This document shows positions 1 to 7,294 of a DNA stretch of 27,402 nt, piece after piece (position 1 is the stretch's first letter; the number at the start of each line of letters is the position of its first letter). The notes under the pieces were generated by a model that was not told where the DNA came from, ran no database searches, and was given only the letters and a program-made list of their open reading frames with translations. Location: the NCBI GenBank assembly GCA_027024305.1, contig JALVSO010000060.1, positions 1-27,402 of the forward strand, in the 5' to 3' direction. A program made the translations under genes and the position numbers. Source of the stretch: Candidatus Parcubacteria bacterium. GTDB lineage: Bacteria > Patescibacteriota > Minisyncoccia > Phycocordibacterales > GCA-2747955.

Positions 1-61
1 TAATTATCCATTTTATCTATTTTTAAAATAGATAATCCTTGGTTTTTGTTATGTATAAAAG

Positions 62-92
62 AAATCCGGGGTTTTTAGGACCCGGATTTTTC
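62..92. terminator. Bidirectional hairpin terminator after rpmE
   Basis: Arms AAATCCGGG (62-70) and CCCGGATTT (81-89) form a 9-bp stem. A T-run follows on the plus strand, and TTTCTTTTA follows on the minus strand. It lies about 80 nt past the rpmE stop, so it probably ends the ribosomal operon and may also stop a plus-strand transcript entering from outside the window. Confidence 0.6.
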
Positions 93-167
93 GTTTACGC
101 CACTTTTAAAGATAAAACTCCGCAAGATAGCGAAGTTCCAACAAAAAATCGGTTAAAAATATTACTT

Positions 168-377
168 TTACTTTTTCTTAGCGGCCTCCATTCTCTTTTT
201 AAACTTATCAACTCTTCCGGCGGTATCAAGAGTCTTTTCATTGCCGGTATAGAAGGGATGACAAGCGGAACAAATTTCAACCTTTAAATTTTCCACGGTT
301 GTTCCCACTTCGTACTCAGCCCCACAGGTACACTTAACCTTTATTTTTTTATATTCTGGATGTATTTCTTTTTTCAT
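168..377 (-). CDS. rpmE: 50S ribosomal protein L31
   Basis: This is a 69-aa L31, a protein of the large subunit that helps bridge the subunits. The hallmark HPFYTG is present. Cysteines at KCTCG and VEICSACH form the zinc-type (C+) CxC...CxxC site. It starts 11 nt after the L5 stop and is the last gene of the operon before the terminator at 62-92. There is no Shine-Dalgarno; the upstream sequence is A/T-rich, as for its neighbours. The location is odd: S14 normally follows L5 in the spc operon, whereas rpmE is usually a lone gene. The stop is TAA. Identification is confident. Confidence 0.95.
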   Translation of the reverse strand: MKKEIHPEYKKIKVKCTCGAEYEVGTTVENLKVEICSACHPFYTGNEKTLDTAGRVDKFKKRMEAAKKK

Positions 378-388
378 AGCTGTAATTA

Positions 389-937
389 TTATTTATTTTC
401 TTTCTTAAAAGGAATACCTATTTCCTCAAAAAAGACTTTGGCGTCATCCCTATTCTTGGCTGAAGTGGTCAAAGTAACGGAAAGACCGAAAATATCATTA
501 AGTTCTTCATCTCCCGTTTCAGGAAAAATTATATGCTCTTTAATCCCTAAAGTCAAATTACCCATTTGATCAACGGCCGACGGCTTAATACCTCTAAAAT
601 CCTTGGTTCTGGGAATGGCAATATCAATCAATTTATCTATAAAATCATACATTCTATCACCTCTCAGAGTGACTCTGTAGCCGATGGTCTCGCCGGCTCT
701 GACTTTAAAAGAGGCAATTGATTTTTTAGCGGGGGCCGGGGCGGCTTTTTGCCCGGTTATTTTAGCCAGCCGGTCTTCAATAACAGACATCTTTCTCTTA
801 TCATCCTTTGATCTTCCGGCCCCAACGGATACCACCACTTTTTGCAATTTAGGCGCCTCCATAATATTGGAAACCTTTCCCATTTCTTTGAGTTTATCAA
901 AGGCCTTTTTTGTTTTTTCTTTTACTCCTGTGCTCAT
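389..937 (-). CDS. rplE: 50S ribosomal protein L5
   Basis: This is a 182-aa L5, which binds 5S rRNA in the central protuberance of the large subunit. Family landmarks are visible: KLQKVVVSVGAG near the N-terminus, TGQKA, RAGETIGYRVTLRG, then PRTKDFRG and NLTLGIKEHIIFPE. The length is normal. It lies between rplX (37-nt gap) and rpmE (11-nt gap) and is co-transcribed with them on the minus strand. There are no internal TGA codons and the stop is TAA. No Shine-Dalgarno precedes the ATG; the leader is A/T only. Confidence 0.97.
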   Translation of the reverse strand: MSTGVKEKTKKAFDKLKEMGKVSNIMEAPKLQKVVVSVGAGRSKDDKRKMSVIEDRLAKITGQKAAPAPAKKSIASFKVRAGETIGYRVTLRGDRMYDFIDKLIDIAIPRTKDFRGIKPSAVDQMGNLTLGIKEHIIFPETGDEELNDIFGLSVTLTTSAKNRDDAKVFFEEIGIPFKKENK

Positions 938-974
938 AATATTTTTAATTAACTTTTTGTTTCTTCTTTTGAAA

Positions 975-1283
975 TTATTTAATTTCCTGGCCGCTGGCTT
1001 TGGAAATTCTTATTTTCTTGCCTTTCTTGTCAAAGGTGTACCCAATCCTTGAAGCTTTCTTGGTCTTAGGATCTAAGATGGCCACATTGGAAGCATCTAT
1101 TTTGGCAGGTACTTCAACAATGCCTCCCCCATCGCCGCCGTAGGCCTTTTGATGTCTTTTTTGCATATTAACCCCTTCAAGAACGACTTTATTTTCATCC
1201 CGAAAAACCTTCAGAACGGTTGATTCTTTCCCTTTGTCCTTACCGGCAATCACTATTACTTTATCTCCTGTTTTGAATTTCAT
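975..1283 (-). CDS. rplX: 50S ribosomal protein L24
   Basis: This is a 102-aa L24, an early assembly protein of the large subunit that binds the 5' part of 23S rRNA. The KOW motif covers roughly residues 3-30 (KFKTGDKVIVIAGKDKGKE), followed by the typical GVNMQKRHQK segment and a C-terminal RIGYTFDKKGKKIRI strand. The order L14-L24-L5 is the classical one. The stop is TAA. Identification is confident. Confidence 0.97.
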   Translation of the reverse strand: MKFKTGDKVIVIAGKDKGKESTVLKVFRDENKVVLEGVNMQKRHQKAYGGDGGGIVEVPAKIDASNVAILDPKTKKASRIGYTFDKKGKKIRISKASGQEIK

Positions 1284-1302
1284 AATAATTTTCTTAAATT
1301 TA

Positions 1303-1674
1303 CTATAGAACCTCCGGAGCCAAAGAACCTATTTTTTGATAACCCAATTCCTGAATCTCTCTGGGGATGGGACCGAAAATTCTGTTGGCAATGGGCTCTT
1401 TTTTATCTTTAGAGATTAAAACAATGGCATTCTCATCAAAATAGATATAGGAACCGTCTTTTCTTCTAAAAGGTTGTTTCTGTCTTACCACCACTCCATA
1501 GACAATATCTTTTTTCTTGGCTTGTTTTCTGGGCTGGGCCGTTTGGACGGAAGCCACCACCACATCTCCCAACTTGGCATACCTTCTCTTGGATCCGCCA
1601 AGGACCTTAAAAACCCTAGCCGTTATAGCTCCCGAGTTGTCCGTTACTTTTACTATGGTTTGTACTTGAATCAT
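1303..1674 (-). CDS. rplN: 50S ribosomal protein L14
   Basis: This is a 123-aa L14, which sits at the subunit interface. It starts MIQVQTIVKVTDNSGA and carries the family segments KLGDVVVASVQ, VVVRQK and the C-terminal RIFGPIPREI...KIGSLAPEVL. Length and order (S17-L14-L24) are canonical. The stop is TAG. It has no Shine-Dalgarno. The 52-nt gap to rpsQ upstream is one of the longest in this operon. Confidence 0.97.
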   Translation of the reverse strand: MIQVQTIVKVTDNSGAITARVFKVLGGSKRRYAKLGDVVVASVQTAQPRKQAKKKDIVYGVVVRQKQPFRRKDGSYIYFDENAIVLISKDKKEPIANRIFGPIPREIQELGYQKIGSLAPEVL

Positions 1675-1726
1675 AATTTTCTTATTAGACTCCCTAGAAA
1701 GCTAGGGCTTGCTTGATAATAAATCT

Positions 1727-1972
1727 CTATCTAACGATTTCAAATTTTTTAGTTTTAGAAATCGGTTTCACGCTTCTAATTTCAACTTTCTGCCCTTCCT
1801 TGGCAAAGTTATCAGGATTATGAGCGGCCACTCTCTTGGTTTTTTTAATATACTTATCGTATTTGGGATGTTTTTTGTAGCTTTCAATTTTAACTATAAC
1901 CGTCTGGTCCATCTTATCGGAAACTACAACCCCGGAAAGTTTCTTTTCCTTTTTTTCTTTTTTATCAGTCAT
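1727..1972 (-). CDS. rpsQ: 30S ribosomal protein S17
   Basis: This is an 81-aa S17, a primary 16S rRNA-binding protein with an OB fold. The core LSGVVVSDKMDQTVIVKIES and the YKKHPKYDKYIKKTKRVAAH loop are diagnostic. A Lys-rich N-terminal stretch of about 11 residues precedes the core. It begins 4 nt after rpmC. The upstream sequence carries GAAAGGA, a weak Shine-Dalgarno candidate. The stop is TAG. Confidence 0.96.
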   Translation of the reverse strand: MTDKKEKKEKKLSGVVVSDKMDQTVIVKIESYKKHPKYDKYIKKTKRVAAHNPDNFAKEGQKVEIRSVKPISKTKKFEIVR

Positions 1973-1976
1973 AATA

Positions 1977-2162
1977 CTATTTTTCCTTTCTATTATTAAT
2001 TTCAGTTAAAATTCTGGCTATCTTTTTCTTTGTCTTTCTTCTCAAAAAAGAATCCTTGGAAGTGCCGGAGCCGGCTGAAAAAGACATTAATCGGATTTTC
2101 TCCTTTAACTCTTTAACCTCTTTCAGCAAATCTTTGATTTTAGCTTTTTTTATATCTTTCAT
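1977..2162 (-). CDS. rpmC: 50S ribosomal protein L29
   Basis: This is a 61-aa L29, a small helical protein near the exit tunnel of the large subunit. Two helices are visible: IKDLLKEVKELKEKIRLMSF, then RRKTKKKIARILTEINNRK, the usual L29 hairpin. It lies between rplP (11 nt) and rpsQ (4 nt) in the classical order L16-L29-S17. The stop is TAG. Sequence conservation is low, as usual for L29, but the context settles the call. Confidence 0.93.
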   Translation of the reverse strand: MKDIKKAKIKDLLKEVKELKEKIRLMSFSAGSGTSKDSFLRRKTKKKIARILTEINNRKEK

Positions 2163-2173
2163 AATCCTTAAAA

Positions 2174-2599
2174 TTAAATTCTGGCTGAAACTTTAACCTT
2201 TAAAGGCATTTTGGTACCACCCTTCCTCAGGGCCTCCCTGGCCACCTCCTCGCTGACACCGGCCACCTCAAAGAGAATTCTACCGGGTAAAACATCAGCA
2301 CAGAAAAATTGCGGATCACCTTTTCCCTTACCCATACCAACCTCTGCCGCCTTTCTGGTTACCGGCCTATCGGGAAAAATTCTGATATAAACCTTCCCCT
2401 CCTTTCCCACATATCTTTTAATAGCCTTTCGAGCAGCCTCAATTTGATTGGAAGTAACACGGGCCTGACTTAAAGCTTTCATCCCAAAAGAGCCAAAGGC
2501 CACCCTGGTCCCCCTTGTTTCAACGGCCTTAGCCAATCTCTTGGGGTTTTTTCTGGCTGTCTGCCACTTTCTATGTTTTGTTTTTTTCGGAAATAACAT
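2174..2599 (-). CDS. rplP: 50S ribosomal protein L16
   Basis: This is a 141-aa L16, which lies near the A-site tRNA and helps organise the large subunit. Visible family segments are MLFPKKTKHRK, RGTRVAFGSFG, NQIEAARKAIKRY, KVYIRIFPDRPVT and GKGKGDPQFF. The Trp pair common in this region is Phe-Phe here, as is usual in CPR bacteria. One ordinary TGG Trp occurs near the start (KWQT). It begins 18 nt after the extended S3 stop and ends with TAA. Confidence 0.97.
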   Translation of the reverse strand: MLFPKKTKHRKWQTARKNPKRLAKAVETRGTRVAFGSFGMKALSQARVTSNQIEAARKAIKRYVGKEGKVYIRIFPDRPVTRKAAEVGMGKGKGDPQFFCADVLPGRILFEVAGVSEEVAREALRKGGTKMPLKVKVSARI

Positions 2600-2617
2600 A
2601 AGCTTTTGTTAATTTTA

Positions 2618-3289
2618 TTATTTATCGTTCTTCTTGTCAAAAATATCACCACGGTATATTCAAACCTTCACCCCGATAACTCCCAAGGGCAAATTGGCCC
2701 GGGCCATGGCATAGTCAACATCAGACCTGAAAGTTGACAAAGGAATCCTTCCTTTTTTAACAAATTCTTTTCGGGCCATGGTGGCTCCACCCAAGGCTCC
2801 CGAAAGAGAAATCTTGATACCCTTTACATCTCGGGAAGCCATGGATTTTTCTACGGCCGTCTTCATAACCCTCCTGAAAGGCATCTTTTTTTCAAGACCC
2901 TCTTTAACGACGGCGGCTACAATACCGGCATCGGCATCGGGATTTCTAACGTCCTCGACCACCACTCTCAAGTCAGCCGGAACCTCCAAATTATTTTTTT
3001 TCAAGATTCTTTTAATTTTTTTGACTAATTTTTCAACTCCATCGCCGCCCTTGCCGACAATCATTCCGGCTTTACTGGTATTGATGGTAATCAAATACTT
3101 TTTATCTCCATCCCTGGAAAAGTCAATGGACGAAATATGAGCCTTTTCCAGCTCCTTCTCCAAGAAAGACCTGACAAAATAATCGGCTTTCAGAAAATTC
3201 CGATAATCTTTCGGAGAGCAGGTTCAGCTAGATTTTCATTTCCTAATTCCTCCTAATCTATGTGCAAATGGGTGTACTACGTGTGTCAT
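2618..3289 (-). CDS. rpsC: 30S ribosomal protein S3 (three in-frame UGA=Trp)
   Basis: This is a 223-aa S3 of the small-subunit head, which forms part of the mRNA entry channel. The KH domain (residues about 60-125, with VGKGGDGVEKLVKKI) and the C-terminal S3 domain are complete. Under the standard code it would be cut three times. TGA at 3236-3238 and 3224-3226 falls at the family's N-terminal Trp pair (GIRK-W-KSS-W). TGA at 2660-2662 falls in the nearly invariant GVIGVKV-W-I segment, after which the frame runs to TAA at 2618. This is some of the strongest evidence for UGA=Trp. The start is ATG at 3289, 21 nt after rplV. Confidence 0.96.
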
Positions 3290-3310
3290 AATTTTTACAA
3301 TTTATTTATT

Positions 3311-3649
3311 TTATCCCTCTTTTTTGGCCAAAATCAAACTTATGTGTGATAACCTTCTTTTAAAAGGCAGAGCTCTACCATTGGATCCGGCCCTGTGCCT
3401 TTTCAAAGCCTTTCCATCATCAACCATTACCGCCTTGATATAAAGGTCGGAAGCCTCCAGAGAATTATTATTCTTGGCATTGGCCACAGCCGAATCTATC
3501 AATTTGATAAAAGCTTCCGAAGCTTTTTTATTCAAAAATTTTAATTCCGTGATGGCTTCGGAAACATCTTTTCCTCTGACAAAATCGGCAATCAACCTTG
3601 CTTTTCGGGGAGTTGATCTAAAATTTTTTACACTGGCTTTAATTTCCAT
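3311..3649 (-). CDS. rplV: 50S ribosomal protein L22
   Basis: This is a 112-aa L22, whose extended loop lines the peptide exit tunnel. The N-terminal SVKNFRSTPRKARLIADFVRG, the helix with LIDSAVANAKNN and the C-terminal HRAGSNGRALPFKRRLSHIS are all typical. Order S19-L22-S3 is canonical, with an 18-nt gap from rpsS. The stop is TAA. It has no Shine-Dalgarno. Confidence 0.97.
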   Translation of the reverse strand: MEIKASVKNFRSTPRKARLIADFVRGKDVSEAITELKFLNKKASEAFIKLIDSAVANAKNNNSLEASDLYIKAVMVDDGKALKRHRAGSNGRALPFKRRLSHISLILAKKEG

Positions 3650-3667
3650 AATACTTTAATTCTTAAT

Positions 3668-3997
3668 TTACTTAGCCTCCTTAGCGGCTCTTGCGGCCGC
3701 AATTTCAGCCTCTTTCTTCTTTTGATCCAATTCCTTCTGCATCTTTCCTCCGTGACCGTGGAATGTTTTTGTTGGAGCAAACTCTCCCAATCTATGCCCA
3801 ACCATTTCCTCGGTTACAAAAACCTCCACATGCTTTCTCCCGTTGTGTACCCCAAAGGTAAATCCAATCATATCCGGATGTATCTGAGAATCCCTGGCTC
3901 AAGTTTTGATAACTCCAACCTGGTCAGGCTTTTTGTCAGATATTTTCTTCATTAACCTTTCGTCCACGTAGGGACCTTTCTTCATTGATCTTGTCAT
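3668..3997 (-). CDS. rpsS: 30S ribosomal protein S19 (in-frame UGA=Trp)
   Basis: This is a 109-aa S19 of the small-subunit head. It begins MTRSMKKGPYVDERL and contains VHNGRKHVEVFVTEEMVGHRLGEF. TGA at 3899-3901 is codon 33, inside KT-W-ARDS, a Trp that is conserved across bacterial S19. The body matches the usual length of about 90 aa, with an added Ala/Lys/Glu-rich tail of about 18 residues. It is the first gene of this operon: L2 does not precede it, and about 250 nt of intergenic DNA with a promoter lies upstream. Confidence 0.96.
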
Positions 3998-4090
3998 ATT
4001 TCTTTTAAAAGAAGAGATTGGGCTCAAATTTAAACACTTTCGCGAATAAAAATAAGCTCCTTTCTCTACATATTTATAAAAAGTGCTGCT

Positions 4091-4118
4091 ATTCTATCAG
4101 ATATGGTCTAAAAGTCAA
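4091..4118 (-). promoter_or_regulatory. Sigma-70-type promoter of the ribosomal operon
   Basis: On the minus strand, TTGACT (4113-4118) is separated by 16 nt from TAGAAT (4091-4096), with an extended TGA just before the -10. The predicted start near 4084 leaves a leader of about 87 nt before rpsS. That is much longer than for most core genes in this window and leaves room for leader regulation. Confidence 0.6.
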
Positions 4119-4181
4119 ACAGAAAAAGACTTTACAAAGTCTTTTTTTAATGTTTTATCCACACATCCTCTGAAATTTTCA

Positions 4182-4210
4182 TTGAACTCCTTAAAGAAAG
4201 ATATTATTAT
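4182..4210 (+). promoter_or_regulatory. Promoter of the small gene at 4252
   Basis: TTGAAC (4182-4187), a 17-nt spacer and TATTAT (4205-4210) match a sigma-70 promoter. The expected leader is about 35 nt and ends in a strong Shine-Dalgarno. Confidence 0.55.
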
Positions 4211-4251
4211 TGAGGAGAGGTGTTTTTTTAAAACAAAAAACGGAGGCAATC

Positions 4252-4509
4252 ATGAAAGAAATTGAATCAACTTCGGGGAAAAAAATAATTATAAGTACCG
4301 ATCCTAAGGCATGTTCCAGATTCGGTTGTCGTGCCGGCCAAGAATTTACAACAAAAAACAGCCCCTTTCTGAGGCCGGATGCTCGTCAAAAAAATGGAAC
4401 TGTTTTGGGGGTAAATGAAAGAGGAGTCTGGGTGGAGCTCAAAGGTCAAAACGGATCTTCCCTTTTTGGCCTGGCCCCATTCAAGTTTCTCATTGAAAAA
4501 AGCCGCTAG
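4252..4509 (+). CDS. Small hypothetical protein (85 aa) with strong SD
   Basis: I do not recognise this family. The start is chosen as ATG at 4252 because GGAGG (4242-4246) lies 5 nt upstream; an in-frame ATG at 4210 would ignore that site. The protein is mixed alpha/beta in appearance, with two Cys (ACSRFGC) near residue 25 and a C-terminal half (NGTVLGVNERGVWVELKG) that could form a small beta barrel. There is no signal peptide or membrane segment. It has its own promoter and a terminator at its 3' end, and is convergent with scpA. Its stop TAG lies in the loop of the terminator. Confidence 0.75.
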   Translation: MKEIESTSGKKIIISTDPKACSRFGCRAGQEFTTKNSPFLRPDARQKNGTVLGVNERGVWVELKGQNGSSLFGLAPFKFLIEKSR

Positions 4510-4523
4510 GAAGCGGCTTTTTT
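4496..4523. terminator. Bidirectional terminator shared by two convergent genes
   Basis: AAAAAAGCCGC (4496-4506), a loop of 6 nt (4507-4512) and GCGGCTTTTTT (4513-4523) form a terminator with U-runs on both strands. The stop codons of the plus-strand small gene (4507-4509) and of scpA (4506-4508) overlap in the sequence CTAG at the loop, so the stem is coding for both proteins. Confidence 0.85.
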
Positions 4524-5216
4524 TTCCACCATAATATTTCCAAATTTTTCACTCTGCTCCAAATCCACCAAGCCGTTTCTGTAGAGTTCCAGAATGGCCA
4601 AAAAAGAAATGGCTGTTTCTTTCTTATCCCTGCCCTCGGCCAGCTCCTTAAAAGATATTTTTAAAAATCGACCTATCTTATCTTTAATCTCATCGGTTAT
4701 CTCTTTCAAGCTTTTAACCTTCTTTACCTCTACTTCCGGAATCTTCTCTACCAAGGGAGACCTTTCCACCAGGGAATCCAAAGCCAAGAGAATATTTTTC
4801 AAAGTAATGCTCTCGTCCGGCCTGAATTTCCTTTCAATATTTTTCTTGTAAATTTTCCTATGAAGAATTTTCTTTCCGAAAAGCTCTTTAATGGGTTGTG
4901 CTTGGCGACGAATTTCTTTTAGAAAAATCAGGCGACTCTTTAATTCATTGATATCATCTTCCTCATCCTTATCCAGGGCCAAGGCCGGCAAAAGAGATTT
5001 TGATTTTAAAAGCATCAGAGTGGCCGCCGTTCAAACAAAGTAGGAAGCATTGTGCAGAGTCATTTCATTCTCTTTAATGAAACCGATATAGTCATCGGTA
5101 ATGGATGAGAGAGAGACATCATTTATTGAAAGCTTCTTCTTTTGAATCAAATCCAAAAGCATATCAAAGGGCCCTTCAAAATCCAGAGCTCTAACCGAAA
5201 AATTTTTCTGATTCAT
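4506..5216 (-). CDS. scpA: Segregation and condensation protein A (UGA=Trp)
   Basis: This is a 236-aa ScpA, the kleisin that bridges SMC heads in bacterial condensin. The N-terminus FEGPFDMLLDLIQKKKLSIND binds the SMC neck, and the segment TAATLMLLKSKSLLP is diagnostic. TGA at 5031-5033 (codon 62) interrupts the standard-code frame between ASYFV and TAATL and is read as Trp. The C-terminal winged-helix region ends KETAISFLAILELYRNGLVDLEQ. The smc gene lies at 22446-24632; I see no scpB in the window. The ATG is preceded by an extended -10 6 nt away, so the transcript is probably leaderless. Confidence 0.92.
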
Positions 5217-5222
5217 TTTCTC

Positions 5223-5231
5223 ATTATAGCA
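5223..5231 (-). promoter_or_regulatory. Extended -10 of scpA, likely leaderless
   Basis: TGC-TATAAT (5231-5223 on the minus strand) ends 6 nt before the scpA ATG. Transcription starting 7 nt downstream would begin at the start codon itself. No Shine-Dalgarno is possible. Confidence 0.6.
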
Positions 5232-5309
5232 AATAAAGTTGTCGGAAAAAACCTACCTATCCGATTTCTTGGAAAGACTGCCGAAGGTGTGGTTAGCTTC
5301 TTGATAATA

Positions 5310-5318
5310 TGATATACT
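5310..5318 (+). promoter_or_regulatory. Extended -10 of the exonuclease gene
   Basis: TGA-TATACT (5310-5318) ends 7 nt before the ATG at 5326, the same leaderless geometry as other core genes here. Confidence 0.5.
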
Positions 5319-5325
5319 TCTCCCC

Positions 5326-5916
5326 ATGAAAAAAGTTGTTTTTGATATTGAAACTAAAAATATTTTCGCCGATGTTAATTCTGACAATCCGGCCGATTTG
5401 GATATTTCCGTTCTTTCTCTTTATGACTCGGAGACTGATAAATATTATTCCTTTCTGGAAGAAGATTTTGATAAAATGTGACCTTTTTTTGAAAAAGCCG
5501 ATTTGTTGATTACCTTCAACGGCAATCATTTTGATATCCCCCTTTTGCAAAAATATGCCCCCTTTGATTTGAAAAGCAAAAAACACCTGGATATTTTTGA
5601 AGAAGTTCAAAAAAGCATCGGTAAAAAAATCGGTCTGGACAGCATAGCTTCCACCACCCTGGGACATTCCAAGTCGGCCAACGGTCTTCAGGCGGTGGCC
5701 TGATGAAATTCCGGTGAGATTGATAAGATTATCAAATACTGTGAACAGGATGTTAAAGTAACCAAAGATGTTTACGACTATGCTTTAAAAAATAAAAAGC
5801 TTTACTACGAAGACCGCCAAAGCAAAGAAAAGAAAGAAATTCCTCTAAAGACCGAAAATTGAGAAAAGGAAGATGAAAAAGGAGGGGCCCCCAATGAACC
5901 ATTAACTCTCTTTTAA
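5326..5916 (+). CDS. RNase H-like 3'-5' exonuclease (four UGA=Trp)
   Basis: This is a 196-aa predicted exonuclease of the DnaQ/PolB-exonuclease superfamily (ribonuclease H-like fold). Visible motifs are VFDIETK (Exo I, Asp and Glu at residues 7 and 9), ITFNGNHFDIPLL (Exo II) and YCEQDVKVT (Exo III). Four in-frame TGA codons (5479, 5701, 5704 and 5860) are Trp: M-W-PFFEKAD, the adjacent pair VA-WW-NSGEIDKI, and TEN-W-EK. The WW pair before a GEIDKI-like segment is what I expect in relatives of this protein. Substrate and pathway cannot be read from the sequence; DNA or RNA trimming is the likely role. It ends in TAA, 29 nt before the next gene. Confidence 0.85.
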
Positions 5917-5933
5917 AGGAAACCATTTAATAT

Positions 5934-5939
5934 TATAAT
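5934..5939 (+). promoter_or_regulatory. -10 element of the MgtC-like gene
   Basis: TATAAT (5934-5939) ends 6 nt before the ATG at 5946. No TGn extension and no clear -35 are seen. The geometry again suggests a leaderless message. Confidence 0.45.
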
Positions 5940-5945
5940 CAATTT

Positions 5946-7229
5946 ATGGAAAATTATTTATCGGTGATTTTTGACCCTTCAAATCAAATCTACCAATTAT
6001 TGGTTGCCGTCTTTTTAGGCATCTTTATCGGTCTGCGCAGGGAAATGCTTTTTCAAAAAGAAGGCATTAAAGGAATTATGGGGGTCAGAACCATTTCTAT
6101 CTTTGTTCTCCTGGGAACCCTCAGCACCTTTTTTAAAAACTTCCCTCTTCTACCTCTGATAGTTTTCATCGGCATCTTTATCTTTATGCTCATAGCTTAT
6201 TATAACGGGGTTTTCAATCTGAAAAGAATCGGTCTGACTTCGGAGCTTTTAGCCCTGGTTATGTTTTTGGTGGGAGTTCTGGTGGGACAGGGAGAAATTA
6301 CTCTGGCCATCGTAGTAACAGTTCTGGTGGGGGTTTTTACGGCTTACAAAAAAAGCTTTCACAGCTTCGCCAAAAACTTTTCCCTGAGAGAATGGTCCGG
6401 GGCCTTGCAACTCCTGGTTATCTCGGCAATTATCCTACCCCTTCTCCCCCGGAAGCCCCTGGACCCCTTTGGCATTTTTGTTCCCTTTGACATTTGGCTT
6501 CTGGTTATTTTAATTTCATCCATTGCTTTTTTCGGCTACTTTTTTGACAAATATTTCAGTAAAAAAAAATCTGTTCTAATAACCTCTCTTTTTGGTTCTC
6601 TGGTTTCCAGCACGGCGGTTTCCACCACCCTGGCCGGAGAAAGTAAAAAAAGTGGCATCAGCTTTGATTTACTTTCGGCCGGATTAATGCTGGCTGTAGC
6701 CACCATGCAAATCAGAATTATTGTGGAAATTTTAATTTTTTCCGGAAATATTGAAATGTCCTTTATTTTGCCTTCTCTTTTTATGGCCGGAGCTTCGCTG
6801 CTGTTTACTCTTTATTTTTACAAGAAAAGTGGCAAAAAGAGCTTTGAAAATAAAATCCATAAAGAGGTGAGGTTGGAAAGTCCTTTTAAACTTAAACCGG
6901 CCATCCAATTCGCCGCCCTTTTTACCATTATTCTGTTTGCCATTTATTTTGGAAAAAAATATTTTAATGACTTCGGAGCCTATTTTGTAGCCTTTTTAGC
7001 TTCCTTTGCCGATGCCGATTCGGTTATTCTTTCAACTCTTGAATCGGCCAAGAAAATTAATATGGATAAAAGTTTTGTTTCAACAATTATTTTAATACCG
7101 GTTATTGTTAACACCCTGGTAAAGTCTCTCTATATTTTTATTCTTGGAAGGAAAAAATTTTTCAAAAAAACCCTTTTACCGATTTTAGCGGTCTCTCTAA
7201 TCGGCCTTTTAACCTTTTTAATATTTTAG
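5946..7229 (+). CDS. MgtC/SapB family membrane protein with DUF4010 domain
   Basis: This is a 427-aa polytopic inner-membrane protein. Residues about 15-145 are an MgtC-like domain with the signature GIFIGLRREM...KEGIKGIMGVRTISIFVLLG. Residues about 185-400 match the DUF4010 layout, with GSLVSSTAVSTTLAGES and FLASFADADSVILS. Roughly a dozen hydrophobic segments are visible. MgtC proteins are linked to magnesium limitation and membrane potential; the role of this fusion type is not established. Trp is only TGG here. The stop is TAG. Family assignment is good; the function is not known. Confidence 0.85.
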   Translation: MENYLSVIFDPSNQIYQLLVAVFLGIFIGLRREMLFQKEGIKGIMGVRTISIFVLLGTLSTFFKNFPLLPLIVFIGIFIFMLIAYYNGVFNLKRIGLTSELLALVMFLVGVLVGQGEITLAIVVTVLVGVFTAYKKSFHSFAKNFSLREWSGALQLLVISAIILPLLPRKPLDPFGIFVPFDIWLLVILISSIAFFGYFFDKYFSKKKSVLITSLFGSLVSSTAVSTTLAGESKKSGISFDLLSAGLMLAVATMQIRIIVEILIFSGNIEMSFILPSLFMAGASLLFTLYFYKKSGKKSFENKIHKEVRLESPFKLKPAIQFAALFTIILFAIYFGKKYFNDFGAYFVAFLASFADADSVILSTLESAKKINMDKSFVSTIILIPVIVNTLVKSLYIFILGRKKFFKKTLLPILAVSLIGLLTFLIF

Positions 7230-7279
7230 GATAGCACTTGACACTAAAAAGTTTTACTGTTTTACTTTTTTCTAAAAAA

Positions 7280-7288
7280 TGTTATTAT
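7280..7288 (+). promoter_or_regulatory. Extended -10 of the PrsW-like gene
   Basis: TGT-TATTAT (7280-7288) ends 6 nt before the ATG at 7295. A weak -35 (TTTACT, 7261-7266) lies 16 nt upstream. The message is predicted to be leaderless. Confidence 0.5.
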
Positions 7289-7294
7289 AGATTT

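Noticed and set aside
39..287. 82-aa plus-strand ORF at the window start
   Set aside because: It runs through the terminator hairpin and overlaps rpmE antisense, with no family features.
3899..3901. UGA read as glycine, as in Gracilibacteria and Absconditabacteria
   Set aside because: The TGA sites coincide with conserved Trp columns (S19 KTW, S3 W18/W22 and GVKVW, trxB ENW, exonuclease WW), not with Gly columns.
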